Below, in pieces: positions 31,350 through 41,988 of a stretch of 64,000 nucleotides of DNA. How positions within the stretch are numbered: the stretch's first letter is position 1; the number at the start of each line of letters is the position of its first letter. The notes beneath the pieces were generated by a model. The model did no database searches. It saw only the letters and a program-made list of their open reading frames with translations, and was not told the origin of the DNA. Source of the stretch: Branchinecta lynchi (Eukaryota; Arthropoda; Branchiopoda; Anostraca; Branchinectidae); the NCBI GenBank assembly GCA_023053575.1, contig JAKZAP010000014.1, positions 1,488,001 through 1,552,000 of the forward strand, given 5' to 3'. Made by a program: the position numbers and the translations under genes.

Positions 31350-31647
31350 TTAAGGGCCCATAGAGCGGACGTTACGTTTAGTTCAATTTGATTCATTTCT
31401 TAAATTCGTCCAAAGCCATATGAAAACACACTCTAATTAATACATGCACATTAGTGTAAAGCACAATTGTCGAGAGCAGAGAAAGCGGTGAAATTCAGAC
31501 AGAAAAAGTCTGAATTAGGCTATTTTTGACATCATTGAGAATTTAAACTTCGAAAATATACCGCAATCTTGGACTTGACCATCCTTAGGTCGATTTACAC
31601 ATTCAGCTTCGCTCGTACATAAATAAAGGGAAGAAACCAATCCAAAC
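31350..31647. other. CREG intron 2, remainder
   Basis: No feature beyond intron sequence. Confidence 0.35.
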
Positions 31648-31922
31648 CTTGACCACATTTCCAGTTAGAACGACGTGTGCGCAGAGGGGGCTTTCGGGGT
31701 CGTACGAATGCTTCCGACAGTATGGCGTTTGTGCCAAGGTCATTGTCAGAGAAGCTCTGTTGTCCACAATGATATCTTTAACAGACATTTCCAGATCCGT
31801 TAGGTACATGTAGGGAGTTCCTCGCGATTTCTTCTTTGTCCCGTCGCTCACAGAAAATATGTTAGCAAACGGAAATGTATCGATGGGTGATCGCGTAGAA
31901 ATTGTGGCCATCGCGGCCCAGT
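31648..31922 (-). CDS. CREG1: CREG exon 2 (core of the fold)
   Basis: Acceptor TTGTTCTAG, donor GTTTGG. It encodes DWAAMATISTRSPIDTFPFA, NIFSVSDG, GTPYMYLTDLEMSVKDI, then ASLTMTLAQTPYCRKHSYDP and ESPLCAHVVLTGNVVK. This is the most conserved part of the family; the two Cys that bracket the CxKHxxDPxSPLC segment are present. Confidence 0.94.
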
Positions 31923-32059
31923 CTAGAACAATATATTAGGAGAGATAAGATGGAAACATGTGTTAAAGCCAATTAGCAGAATACGTTTTACATTCCAATA
32001 GTCGAACATACGTGCGAGGGGTCGACGACTCTCCCGGAATGGTGTACATGTCCCGAAGG

Positions 32060-32228
32060 AATAATCCGGAATGGTCAAGAATAATCCGGAATGGTTACGA
32101 ATAATCCGAGATAGTCAGGAATAATCCGGAAGGGCTAGGAATAATCCGGAATGGTCAGGAATACCGAATGGTCAGGAATAATCCAGAATAGTCAGGAATA
32201 ATCCGGAATGGTTAGGAATAATAATGAA
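32060..32228 (+). repeat. 20-bp minisatellite, left array of element G
   Basis: Imperfect tandem units of AATAATCCGGAATGGTTAGG type with changes such as AGATAGTCAGG and AGGGCTAGG. It is more degenerate than the right array. Confidence 0.8.
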
Positions 32229-32544
32229 TGGTCTTTAATTTTTCGGACTTTCCTCATCCAAAATATCACGAATGTGCACGAATACTGTCATATTACAGTG
32301 GAGACCAAAACTCTTTTCCGGTTGTCTCTGCAATAAGCAATGGTTATTTATCTCAATTAGTAATGGTGATTTATCATGCAAATGGTTCCCGTATCTTGCA
32401 AATATTAAATAGAACTATAGAGTCGGCAGGTGACACAAAATGCCCTTGTTGGAAGGCAGATATCCTGCACCAGAAACCTATTATCACTCACACAAAAACA
32501 AAGTAGGCTGGCAAGACCTATTACCGCTCACCCTTGTCCGGTGA

Positions 32545-33305
32545 GAACAAGACCAAAGGTTTCGATGGGATCCCATCAGTTCAAATTTGATCCAGACAAT
32601 TGGGTCTCGTCTTCGCCAGATCCAGTCTTCGCCAGACTTCTTGAAAACTTTTACTATTAAAATTTAGAAACAGATTAAGGCCAATAGCTAATCATATGAG
32701 AAAGCCAAGTTCAGATGTGGATTCAGCATGTGTGTTTACCCCTTTAAGTCATATCTATTTTGGCGAAGCAGACCGAAACTTCCTGCCTTACTTCTGACAA
32801 TTTCCTGGCGAAAAAACAAAGCTCAAAAACAAATTCAGCAGGTTTCCTTACCCCTACATCCAACCTCTAATCAACTTCAGATTAAACTTTTGCTTTTAAC
32901 AAATTTTCCGGTTTCAGCCTGATTCCGAGCGATCTATACATCCGGTGAGAAAATGATTAACATATGCGAATTCAGCATGTCTACTTACCCGCAAATCGAA
33001 CATCTTTTCAAATTTAAATAAAACTTTCACTTTTAACAAATTCTCCGGTTTTGGCCGGATTCCGGCTGAACTAATTGTCCGGAGAGAAAATAATTTCCCT
33101 ATTCGGACTAAGCACGTTTCCTTGTCCCTAAATCGAACCTCCAATCAACTTCACATTGAACGTTTACTTTTGACAAATTTTCCGGTTTTCGCCGGATTCC
33201 GGGTGACCTATTTGTCCGGCGAATATAAGTTTCATATTCGGATTCAGCATGTCCCTAATTAGACTATTTCATTAGCTTTTAAACAGTGTTTTTTCACCCT
33301 TAATT
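32545..33305 (+). repeat. Family A repeat, copy 6 (3'-truncated, nested in element G)
   Basis: It starts AACAAGACCAAAGGTTTCGA and TGGGATCCCATC, has about four units, and stops shortly after TTTTCACCCTTAATTTC. It therefore lacks the final domain and GGATCC end. Confidence 0.85.
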
Positions 33306-33465
33306 TCAATGTCGCCGTAGTTTTTGACAAGAAACCAAAGACCACGCAGTCTGCGGTAAAGTCTCGTGAATCGTCGATAATATACCGGAATGGTTGAGAC
33401 GAGAATGGTTGGGGATACTCCTCAATGGTTTACAACTGGTCAGGAGTATACCAGAAGAATTGTCA

Positions 33466-33725
33466 GTAATATTTCGGAATGGTTAGGAATAATCCGGAAT
33501 GGTTAGGAATAATCCGGAATGGTTAGGAATAATCCGGAATGGTTAGGAATAATCCGGAATGGTTAGAAATAATCCGAAATGGTCAGGAATAATCCGGAAT
33601 GGTCAGGAATAATCCGGAATTTGCCCGGAATAATCCGGAATGGTTAGGAATAATCTGGAATGGTTATGAATAATCCGGAATGGCCAGGAATAATCCGGAA
33701 TGGTCAGGATTATTCCGGAATAGTG
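33466..33725 (+). repeat. 20-bp minisatellite, right array of element G
   Basis: About thirteen units, several identical in a row (GGAATGGTTAGGAATAATCC), indicating recent unit turnover. Single-base variants AAATAATCC, TTGCCC and GGTCAGG occur towards the end. Confidence 0.88.
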
Positions 33726-33769
33726 TACATAAAAAATGAGAGTCGTCGACCCCTCGCATACGTGACTCC

Positions 33770-33890
33770 TTAAATAATTTGATTCATGTGGGCGGAGAAG
33801 GTGGGAGACAGCATTATTTGTCCATGGGTTAGATTTTTATGGACACTGTTATTTATGTTTTCTTTAAAGTCCTTACGGTAGAAAACGTTA
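33770..33890 (+). repeat. Repeat U, copy 1
   Basis: GAGAAGGTGGGAGACA, GGGTTAGATTTTTA and GACACTGTTA recur near 49135-49250 with moderate divergence. Nature unknown. Confidence 0.5.
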
Positions 33891-33989
33891 TGGAAAAATT
33901 AAGCAAGAGGGGCAGCCCCTCAGGTTTTTGAGGTTCGGCAAAATTTTGCGCCGAAGGCTGAAAATTTTACTAAAATCGTTCAGTATATT

Positions 33990-34500
33990 TTCAGTAGCAG
34001 AACTATTCGATATATTTATGAGATACGGTAGCTATAAAGAATCCCAAATAGGCTATCGGTACAAATCTATTCGGTATAACGATCGGGGATTCGGTAGCTA
34101 TCACGAATTCGGTGAGAGAATTCACTGAAACTATTTGGTGATTTTTCTATGCCAGAACTGTTCGGTATATTTATAGAGATTCGGTAGTTACACAGAATCC
34201 GAATAAGCTATTGATTCAAACTTACTCGGTATCAGGATTGGGATTCGGTAATTTATTCGGTATAATTTTGAGCATTCGGTAGTTACCACGAACTTTTGTT
34301 CCAGTTCCGACGAAATTATACCGAATACGAACAGTATCCGGTAGTCTTTCGATACCAGAACACTTCGGTATAATAACTGGGATTCAGTAGTTATACAGAA
34401 TTCCAAACAGGCTATCAGTCTAAACTTATTCGGTATAATAACTGAGGTTCGGTAACTTATTCGGTAAAAATTGACAGGATTTGGGAGTTACCACCAATCG
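33990..34500 (+). repeat. ATTCGGTA-rich minisatellite-like region, CREG intron 1
   Basis: The words ATTCGGTA, TATTCGGTATAA, CAGAATCC and GGGATTCGGTAG repeat irregularly, in composite units of about 110-130 bp, for some 500 bp. No coding potential is seen. Confidence 0.65.
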
Positions 34501-35274
34501 CGAATAGGTCAAGTGAGCCACTGGTCGCAGAAAAAGGAGTTATCTATGATTTCATCATAGTCCTTCCTATTATTTTTTATCTCAAAAGGAAGTTCTAATC
34601 AAAAATGTTTCGAAAATTCCTAATATTCTCCTATTTTCCTAATATTCTCTCTTTGTGGAAGGGCGCGTCATTTAATTGGAGTTTTAAAGCCAGTTTTAGG
34701 ATTGGGATATGAGAAACGTTAAAAGCTAGAATCTGCATGGAAAATCTTAAATTTGGCAGGAAAAAAGCTAAAAAAAATCCGGTTTCTGGAAAAATCTTAG
34801 GAATCCACGGTAAATGACAGAAAAATAAATCAGCAGTTAAATTTTAGCCTTCAGGAAAAAAAGAAATTGGATTTCGAAAGATTTCGCCAGTGGGGCTTGA
34901 TTTAATTTTATCTTGGTTGTAGTAGATGGAAGCTGTTGCTATATCCGGACACCGGCAATATATTCTCCGAGTGGGATTCGCCAAAACGCCTCCTAGAAGT
35001 TGGCTAATCGTCTTTCATGCTGCCCGTTAATGTTATTCTTTGTACGTAATCCTTTCTGTTCAAGGATCTAAAGCTCGAATTTTCAGTTTCTAGGATTCGG
35101 TAAAATTTTGGCTCTGCACGCCCCCTCCCCCCAACGAAAATGCACTTGCGACGCCCCTGACGGTAGGTTTGCACGTAATAGAACATGGATATTGCAATTA
35201 AGAACTCCAGGTTAATATATAGACCCAGTGTTGTAATGAAAGATCCAATCAGACTAAAAAGAGATACAACTGAC
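34501..35274. other. CREG intron 1, no gene seen
   Basis: AT-rich sequence with AAAATCTTA/AAATCC words. No supported feature. Confidence 0.35.
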
Positions 35275-35425
35275 CTGAAACGTGCACAACATATCGCGCC
35301 ATCTTTGCCACATCTTCATGAGGAGGTGGGTCAAGCTTCAGATACTTCCCGAACTTTGCCTGAACCGCGGTTCCGGAAATGTAAGCCACTAGTATCAAAC
35401 GAACCCACGCAATGCTTTGATGCAT
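35275..35425 (-). CDS. CREG1: CREG exon 1 (signal peptide)
   Basis: ATG at 35425 gives MHQSIAWVRLILVAYISGTA, a good signal peptide with likely cleavage after residue 23 (VQA-K). Then comes LKLDPPPHEDVAKMARYVVH, matching the proline-rich linker and ARFVxHVSDW entry of CREG proteins. Donor AG|GTCAGT leaves phase 1. The frame is open further upstream to another ATG at 35578, but only the 35425 start places the hydrophobic segment at the N-terminus. Confidence 0.9.
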
Positions 35426-35942
35426 TTTCCGCTCGTGTTGTAATTTGCCACTGAAGATGATGTCATCCGAGCTGGAGGGCAACAACAAAACCTCTGCCAA
35501 AACGATGTAACAGAAAGACAGACTACGCAATAAAAGGCTCGAGGCCTTCAAATAAAAACACCAGTAACCCGGAAACACGCAACTACGAAACCAACGGTTC
35601 CTTTACAATACGGATTGTTTTTCTTTTCTTCGACAAAGATATTGGTAAAAACGAGGGTGAAAATAAAATAAAAAAGTTGTTTTATCAGTTCACGTTTGGC
35701 ATGTCAAAGTAATTAGAGAGGTGAATCTTTTTTGGTCGCTTAATACTAATATATATTCTAAGCAATACCCGCAAATGGGTATATACCTGAATCTGGCACG
35801 GACCGAAAATGGGCAGGAACTTGGTGTATGTAGGTAGCTCCAGGCTTTCTAACAAAGACACGGGCAACCGATCAATTTGCGCAACTACGGTACCAATGGT
35901 TCTTCTACGGTACGGGTGTTTATAATTACCTGATCCTCCCAA
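35426..35942. other. 5' flank of CREG, no gene seen
   Basis: Presumably it contains the CREG promoter and 5' UTR (minus strand). I cannot point to a TATA box or initiator. GCAACTACGAAACCAACGGTTC at 35579 recurs in altered form at 35880 and 37710. Confidence 0.35.
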
Positions 35943-36416
35943 TGAAAGGAGGGTTTTTCGCGAGGTGGAAAGAAAAGTCACTTTCCAATGATTTTCGCTC
36001 TACTTCGGAGAGTTGCCGAACTTTCCAACCCGGTTTTCGCGTTTCGGAAACCGAAGCAGCTTTCCCGGAAAGTGATTCCATGAGGATAGTGGAAAGCTCC
36101 GCGGAAGGTTGAATGTTTTGGCGGGATTTCAAATATGTGGAGAAAAAACAGTACAAGTGTCACTAATAAATAAAAGTAAATGACAATCGTAATTAGGTGA
36201 CGATGGAATATATGAGAATCAAAGAACCGTTAAGTGAACCATATTTGTTCGAAAAAGTTTATAATTCAACATTTTCCCGGCGATGTCAGCTTTCCATGTG
36301 TTTTCGCGATCAGTCCAGCGGGAAAGTAGAAAGTGCAGGAATCGCTTTCCCAGTTTTCGCGATGCGCTTCGCTCGCGAAAGTGATTCCAAGATCTCGCGA
36401 AAACCCTCCTTAAGGC
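35943..36416. mobile_element. Element L: MITE with AAGGAGGGTTTT ends
   Basis: Left AAAGGAGGGTTTTTCGCGAG is mirrored by right CTCGCGAAAACCCTCCTT. The interior carries mirrored CTTTCC/GGAAAG words (TTCCCGGAAAGTGATTCC and GCGAAAGTGATTCC). About 470 bp, non-coding; no clear target duplication. Confidence 0.6.
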
Positions 36417-36602
36417 ATCAGTGGCAAACAGGATGACGACGAAGCTGTTTTATTGCTCTCTCAGCTGTGCGTCTGCAGTGTCATTCTGGAGCGAAGGAAA
36501 TGTTTGGCCTCCTATAAGCCCCGATAATACTACCTCCCGCAGTGTAGGCCATGTCGTGTGTTTTCGTCTTCTTTCTGACTGCCATTGATCACTTTTGAGG
36601 GT

Positions 36603-36863
36603 CTAAACTAAGTTGTATCGGAATTCCATACAAACGTGACGTCATACCCATTTGATTGATTTTACCTCAGAAAACGAAAAATTGCGGTTTATTCCTATCG
36701 GTGAATACATATTTACAAAGAGAGAGAGCTAAGTGGCCAGCGAGGCGCCGGTCGCGTTTACATTCATAAAACAACCTAGGGACAATCAAATCCGATGTTG
36801 GGTCCTCTGTTACCCAACGTCACTATACACGTCATGACTGTATGGAATTCCGATACAGTTTAG
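36603..36863. mobile_element. Element S: MITE-like, ends CTAAACT...AGTTTAG
   Basis: Left CTAAACTAAGTTGTATCGGA then ATTCCATAC pairs with right GTATGGAATTCCGATACAG then TTTAG. CACTTTTGAGGG occurs on both sides (36590 and 36870), a possible but displaced flanking duplication. 261 bp, no coding frame. Confidence 0.6.
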
Positions 36864-36881
36864 TCGACGCACTTTTGAGGG

Positions 36882-38261
36882 CCGTCTGTCTTCGGGCATG
36901 CGTAGAGCATGCCCCAACTATCTCCATCTTCGTTTATTCATAATTTTAGCCACTATTGGCTAATTGGTTTATGGCGAATTTCATCGCTGATAGCTTAAGG
37001 TTGTCAACTGATTCTCAAACATCTTAGAAGAGAGACCTTGAGACAAGTATTTTCCAACATTTTTAGTAAATAGTAACAGTGACGATTACCATTGCGCGTT
37101 ACGCACATAGCACGTTGCTACTGAATAGTCGTAATTTAAGGCAAAGTGGTTGTTTGTTACTTCTCAATATCGGCCTCGGTTCGTTGACCCAACAGGATAA
37201 TTTTTGTGATCCTTTGGTGGGAGATCGTTCGCTCTCTCACCTTTGTTTTTCTCCTTTTTTTTCTTGTATTTTTTTTTATCATTTTTAGTTTAGTTTTTTT
37301 TCTTTTCTTCTCTATTTTTGATTCTCTTTCCTTTTCATTCTTTCTTGGACATCAGATTTGAATGAAGGTTCAGGTCCACTCGCTGTCTGACGGTTGCTGT
37401 ATTATGTATCTAGAGGAATAAATATTGAGATTCGTTCTTGGTTAAAACGTCACACATCAAAACGTCACACAAACATTCGTTCTTGGTGCATAAAACTAAA
37501 CTCAAAACGTCACACCGAGCGGTTCTCAGATCCCAGACGCTTCTTGTTTTCCTTGCTAATACCTTGGTAATGCTGGGATCATCGTTACCATCATTAGTTA
37601 GCTATCGGTACGTGAAAAGTAATTAGTGAGGGAAGCTACCACCTAATGCAGATATATCATGAGGATTTGGTTACTCTCGGAACGGGTGTCTACCAGCGAC
37701 GGGCAACGACATAGAAACTACTGTACCAGTGGTTCTTGGTTTCTTCGATTCAAATATAAATTCTTCACAAAAAGATAAAAACAAATATGAAAATAATTAT
37801 TCTATACTCCCTTGCTTTCGGTGTTTTGTCACCCAATACGACTATGGTATCCAGGGTTCCTCAATCTTTGGCAATAGGTGTACGGTGAACAAGCGAGCGA
37901 CCAAGGACCGATGGGGGCGTCCTCGATTCCTTCGAAAGTCGTCAGATTAACGCAAAATCTGAGTTATTTATTTTTGCCTGATTTGTACATACCTTTAATA
38001 CATATTTCTCCACTAGCCTACTAAGAAAAATCTGCAAAGACAAACATTACTTACATATAGTATGACTTTTCTTTCAATACTGCTTTTAGTTGGATTGTGC
38101 ACTTTATTTTGTCTCTGAGTTGTTATCTGTAACGTGTTTTCTTTCATTTCCCGCTTGTCTTTTTTACGCATGATTAAAGTAAAGAAGGAAGGACTAAAAA
38201 GTGCATAATCATCGCCTGAAAAGACACACTTTTACATGTTTGACACTGCTGCCATTTCTTT
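36882..38261. other. Intergenic, no gene seen
   Basis: T-rich sequence at 37240-37340 and an AGAGGAATAAATATTGAG motif near 37412 suggest a retroelement 3' end. AAAACGTCACAC is repeated three times at 37444-37517. No coding frame is supported. Confidence 0.4.
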
Positions 38262-40300
38262 TATGGCACGGCAAGTGCCATATAGCGATCGCAGTTTCTG
38301 TCCGTCCGTCCGTCGGTCCACATAAGCTAGGACGATGAAACTTGGCAGGCATATCGAGATCCCGAATACGTTGGAAATAGTCACTTCCCGGATCCGAGCA
38401 TCGTGATGGGAGTGGAGGGAGGGGGAATCCGGAAAAATTAGGTATTTTGTATTACGACTGGGTGATCAGATCTTAATGAAACTTGAGATATAGAAATATC
38501 TCGTGTCTCAGATCTTAAAACCTCAGTCCTAAATCCGGACCGGATCCGGTGACACTGGGGAGTGTTGAGGGAGGAACCGGAAATCTTGTGAAACGCTTAG
38601 AGTGGCGAGATTGGGCTGAAAACTGGAGGAAGAACAAGCACAAGTCCTAGATTCCTGATTGACATAACTGGACCAGATCCGCTCACTGGGGGGGAGTTTG
38701 GGGGGGGGGGGGGCAATTTCTAGCGATCCTGCGAGTTCGGTACTTCCTGATGTGCTAGGATGATGAAACATTGCAGGCGTGTCAGGGACCCCAACAGATT
38801 GACTTGAGAATAGTCGTTTCCCGATCCGACCGTCTGGGGGGCGTGAAGGGAGGGGGAATCCGGAAAAGTGAGGTATTTTTAACTTGCAACCGGGTGATTG
38901 GACCTTAATGAAACTTGATCTATAGAAAGACCTCGTGTCTCAGCCATTTTAAATCTGGACCGGATCCGGTAACATGGGAGAGCTGGAGGAGGAGTACCGT
39001 AAATCTTTGAAAACGCTTAGAGTGGAGGGTTGGTGGGAAGTACGAGCACAAGTCCTGGATACATAAATGACATGAACGGACCGGATCCGGTCACTGTGGG
39101 GAAGTTGGGGGGGGGGGGGCTAATTTCTAGTGATCTCGCGAGTTCGGTACTTCCTGATGTGGTAGGACGATGAAACTTGGCAGGTAAATATCAGGGACCC
39201 GACCAAACTGACATGAAAATAGTCATTTCTCCGGTTCGGCCATCGTGGGGGAGCGGGAATCTGGAAAATTGAGGCATGCTTAACTTTCAAACGGGTGATC
39301 GGATCTGACAGAAACTTGATTAGTGGAAAAAATTCATAACTGACATGTCGCGTTCTACGTCCGAACCAGATGCGACAACTTTTGGAGGAGTTGGAGGGGG
39401 GGGGGGGGGTTGTAAGAGTGGATGGATCGGATGAAACTTGATGAGAAGAACAAACACGGATCTAGATACATAGTTGACATAACCGGATCGGATCCAGGTC
39501 CTGTGGGGGGGGGGGGGGGGCCGGAATTCCGATTAACACGGGTTAAGATACTTCCAGATGTGTTAGGACTATAAAACTTGGCATGCCTATCAGGGACCCG
39601 ATCAGATTGACTTGAGAATAGTCATTTCCCCGGTTTGACCATAGGGATGTGCGGAGGGGGGCAGGCCCGTATCCAGGAATTAATTTCTGGGGGGGGGATC
39701 CCGCGGTTTGGACAAAAAAGTACACACTACCCCCTACCCCCCCCCCCCCCCCCCCCCCCCCCCCGAAACATACAGCCTTGGAGGGGGGGGATCCGTGATT
39801 TTGAGGCAAGCATAGCTTTCGAACGGGGCATCGGACACAAATGACCCTTTACATTTGGAAAGAGCTCGGGTCGTGGATATGTCCATTGCGTGTCCAGACC
39901 GGATCCGACAAGTCTGGGGGAAGGATTGAGGGGGACCGGAGATCTCGGGGAATGCTTAGAGTGGAGAGATAGAGATGATTCTTGGTGAAAAGAACAAGTA
40001 CAAGTTGTAAATACATTTTTGGTAGAAAAGGATTGGATCGGTGCACTGTTGGGGGGGGGGAGAGTTAGAGGGGGTTTCCTGGAATTCCGATGATCGCTAG
40101 TTAAGGTACTTGCAGATGCACTTGGACTAAGAAATTCGGGAGGTATTTTAGGGGACCCGATCAGATTGACTTGGGGAGCGGGGGGGAATTGGAATCAATC
40201 CGAATTACCAGAATTTGTGACATGCATAACTTTTGAACAGTTGGTCGGATCCGAAGGAAACTTGATGATTGACAAAAGGACGTGTCTCTGATCTAACCAC
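38262..40300 (+). repeat. Family H tandem array, about five units of ~400 bp
   Basis: Units begin near 38336, 38760, 39168, 39570 and 40128 with GATGAAACTTGGCAGG-like sequence and ATCAGGGACCC. Each continues with AGATTGACTTGAGAATAGTC, CCGGTTCGACCATCG-like, GGGTGATCGGATC and CCGGATCCGG blocks plus long G or C runs (39118, 39406, 39508, 39737). The array is preceded by GTCCGTCCGTCCGTCGGTCC. The spacing of 400-425 bp, longer for the last unit, shows an old, diverged array. The last unit is partial. Confidence 0.8.
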
Positions 40301-41425
40301 ACACTTTCATAATCCAAACGGGCCCATGATCATTTGTGCCTCAATTATATGCTTACAAATGAGTTTTTAGCCCCGCATCGTAAGCGCAAAGTGCATTGCA
40401 TATTTTTGTACTAAACCATACATTTAAACCATGATCGTCTGTGCCTCAAGACAGCGTAAATCTTAGCTGATACCCTTAGCTACTACGGATGCTTGCAAGT
40501 GTCATATGAGCTTACAGCTCTTGTTTTATTTACTATTGGCAAGCCTTTCTTCGTCATAGATTAGATAACAAAACAACAAAGGAATTCGCTGTGACGCCTA
40601 AACTAGAGACGCGCCTAGTTACAGCCTTATTTTTTGGCTTGGAAACAGATGAGATGAAAAGGGTTCGGTGACTTCCTAATCTCTCTGCGACGCGAGTTTT
40701 GCACTGCCATTCAGTTTAAGAAGTGAGAACTTTTATTTAAGTGCTAACACTAAAAATGCCCACGGCTCAAAATGCCGACGAGTCAGAATATCCACGGCTA
40801 AAATATGACCACTAAAAAGTGTTCATAGGGGGGAATTCATTGGTGCATAAAAGGGAAGTTAATTACCAGTTGACAGGGAACGTTATTGTGGCTCTGTAGG
40901 CTACCATTTCTTTTTAAAATAAAACACCCCTAAAACCGCTTGTTGACCTACCGTTAACTCGGATACCGTTTATTGTTTCGAAAAAACCGCCAAAATTTGT
41001 CATTAAAAGAAAGTAGTTGGCTGAAGGAAGTATTATCATTTAGTATACTAACAATATGTTAACTATGTATTAATAAAAAGCTGAATAACACACAGAAAAA
41101 TAATTCCAACTATGATGTTAAAACTGTAGAAGACAATATTAACCCGGTTTCAGATTCGTCCCAGGATGATTTTAGCCTCCCCTCTCACTTGTGGACATTT
41201 TGAACCGTGGGCAATTTGAACGTTGGTCTTGTGAGAGGGGGCAAGAAAATCGTGGGCACTGGGAGAAAGGGCAAGAAAATCGAGGGCCTTGTGGGAACCA
41301 CACAAAATAAATACTAATCAGCAAAGTGTGCTGAACTAGTGTACCAATTATGTGAGGATCCAGACATTTAGGGTACAGGTTGTTGACGCTCATCCTCATT
41401 TGTTGAAATAATGCATAATTAAAAC
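40301..41425. other. Intergenic, no gene seen
   Basis: No supported coding frame. AAATGCCCACGGCTCAAAAT and GCCGACGAGTCAGAATATCC near 40757 are short internal repeats, as are GTGGGCACTGGGAGAAAGGG and similar words near 41240. Confidence 0.35.
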
Positions 41426-41988
41426 GAATACGTCAGCTTCCGAGCTGACCTATCCGTTTTATGCATTATTTGAATATATGTTTCAAAGGAATATTTTTCT
41501 ACTAAGTACGGAACTTTCATAGTCCAGACATGCAGAGAATTATCCATTCCTTGTTGACGTATCCGTTTTATGCATTAGTTGCGTTTTTGATCCGAATTCT
41601 CCGTTCCGAATTCTCGTTTCTGAATTCCTGATTCTCGTACAAATGACCGTTTTTGCTCCTCTGACTTCTCCATTCTCGCTTTTGACAAAAACACTAATTT
41701 TGCAGCTCGTCGCAACCCGGTTTAAGTGTATATGCATATTGAACACCCGAACTCTGTTGACCAATCAGGGAGGAGAACGGAGAGAGGAGAATCGACAATT
41801 GACCATCGGAGCAACTTCTCGATTCTGCAGAATCGCGAGGCTTTCCCCGTTCTCGATTCTGACAAAAACGCAAGAAAAGGAGAATTCACTTCATCTGAAT
41901 AGTCCAAAAACGCGAAATAGGAGAATTCGGATCAAACACGCAACTATTATTTGAATATATGTTTCGAAGTCAGCTTGGGCGCAATTAA
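41426..41988. repeat. Family D derivative, interrupted by family F copy 3
   Basis: AAAACGAATACGTCAG...CTGACCTATCCGTTTT is a short palindrome. A second CGTATCCGTTTTATGCAT (41557-41575) is cut by element F3 and resumes at 41945 with TTATTTGAATATATGTTTC. The uncut version ATGCATTATTTGAATATATG lies at 41461. Confidence 0.65.
41578..41944 (+). mobile_element. Family F element, copy 3 (different interior)
   Basis: From (TA)GTTGCGTTTTTGATCCG to CGGATCAAACACGCAAC(TA), 367 bp. The interior is made of GAATTCTC/GAGAATTC words and is unrelated to copies 1 and 2; only the outer ~14 bases are shared. Confidence 0.75.

Larger units (their letters stand above)
32014..33757. mobile_element. Element G: minisatellite-bearing transposon with 20-bp inverted ends, in CREG intron 1
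   Basis: The ends are GCGAGGGGTCGACGACTCTC and its exact complement, flanked by the 6-bp direct repeat ATACGT (32008-32013 and 33758-33763). Inside each end lies GTGTACAT, then arrays of about 20-bp units (AATAATCCGGAATGGTTAGG), roughly nine imperfect units on the left and thirteen on the right. Between them are unique sequence (32230-32540), family A copy 6, and a short AATGGTTGAGACGAGAATGG-type border. No transposase frame is visible, so it is non-autonomous. Confidence 0.75.
29896..35425 (-). other. CREG1: CREG gene span (cellular repressor of E1A-stimulated genes family)
   Basis: Four minus-strand exons: 35425-35275, 31922-31648, 30711-30630 and 30011-29896, 624 coding bases for 207 residues (human CREG1 is 220). 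All introns are GT-AG with matching phases (1, 0, 1). The predicted protein is a small secreted or endolysosomal glycoprotein with the FMN-binding-like split-barrel fold of the family. Diagnostic strings are VVHVS+DWAAMATIS, SLTMTLAQTPYC, DPESPLCAHVVLTGN, LFSRHPEM and KLNITQVCVLDYFGG. Intron 1 (3.35 kb) is swollen by element G and a family A copy. Assignment rests on remembered family motifs; CREG1 versus CREG2 cannot be settled. Confidence 0.93.

Noticed and set aside
33466..33725. Regular 20-bp repeats resembling a CRISPR array
   Set aside because: Units are directly tandem with no unique spacers, lie inside a transposon in an intron of an animal gene, and have no cas genes nearby.
39543..39809. 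Glycine- or proline-rich open frames in the family H array
   Set aside because: They arise from poly-G and poly-C tracts in a satellite-like array.
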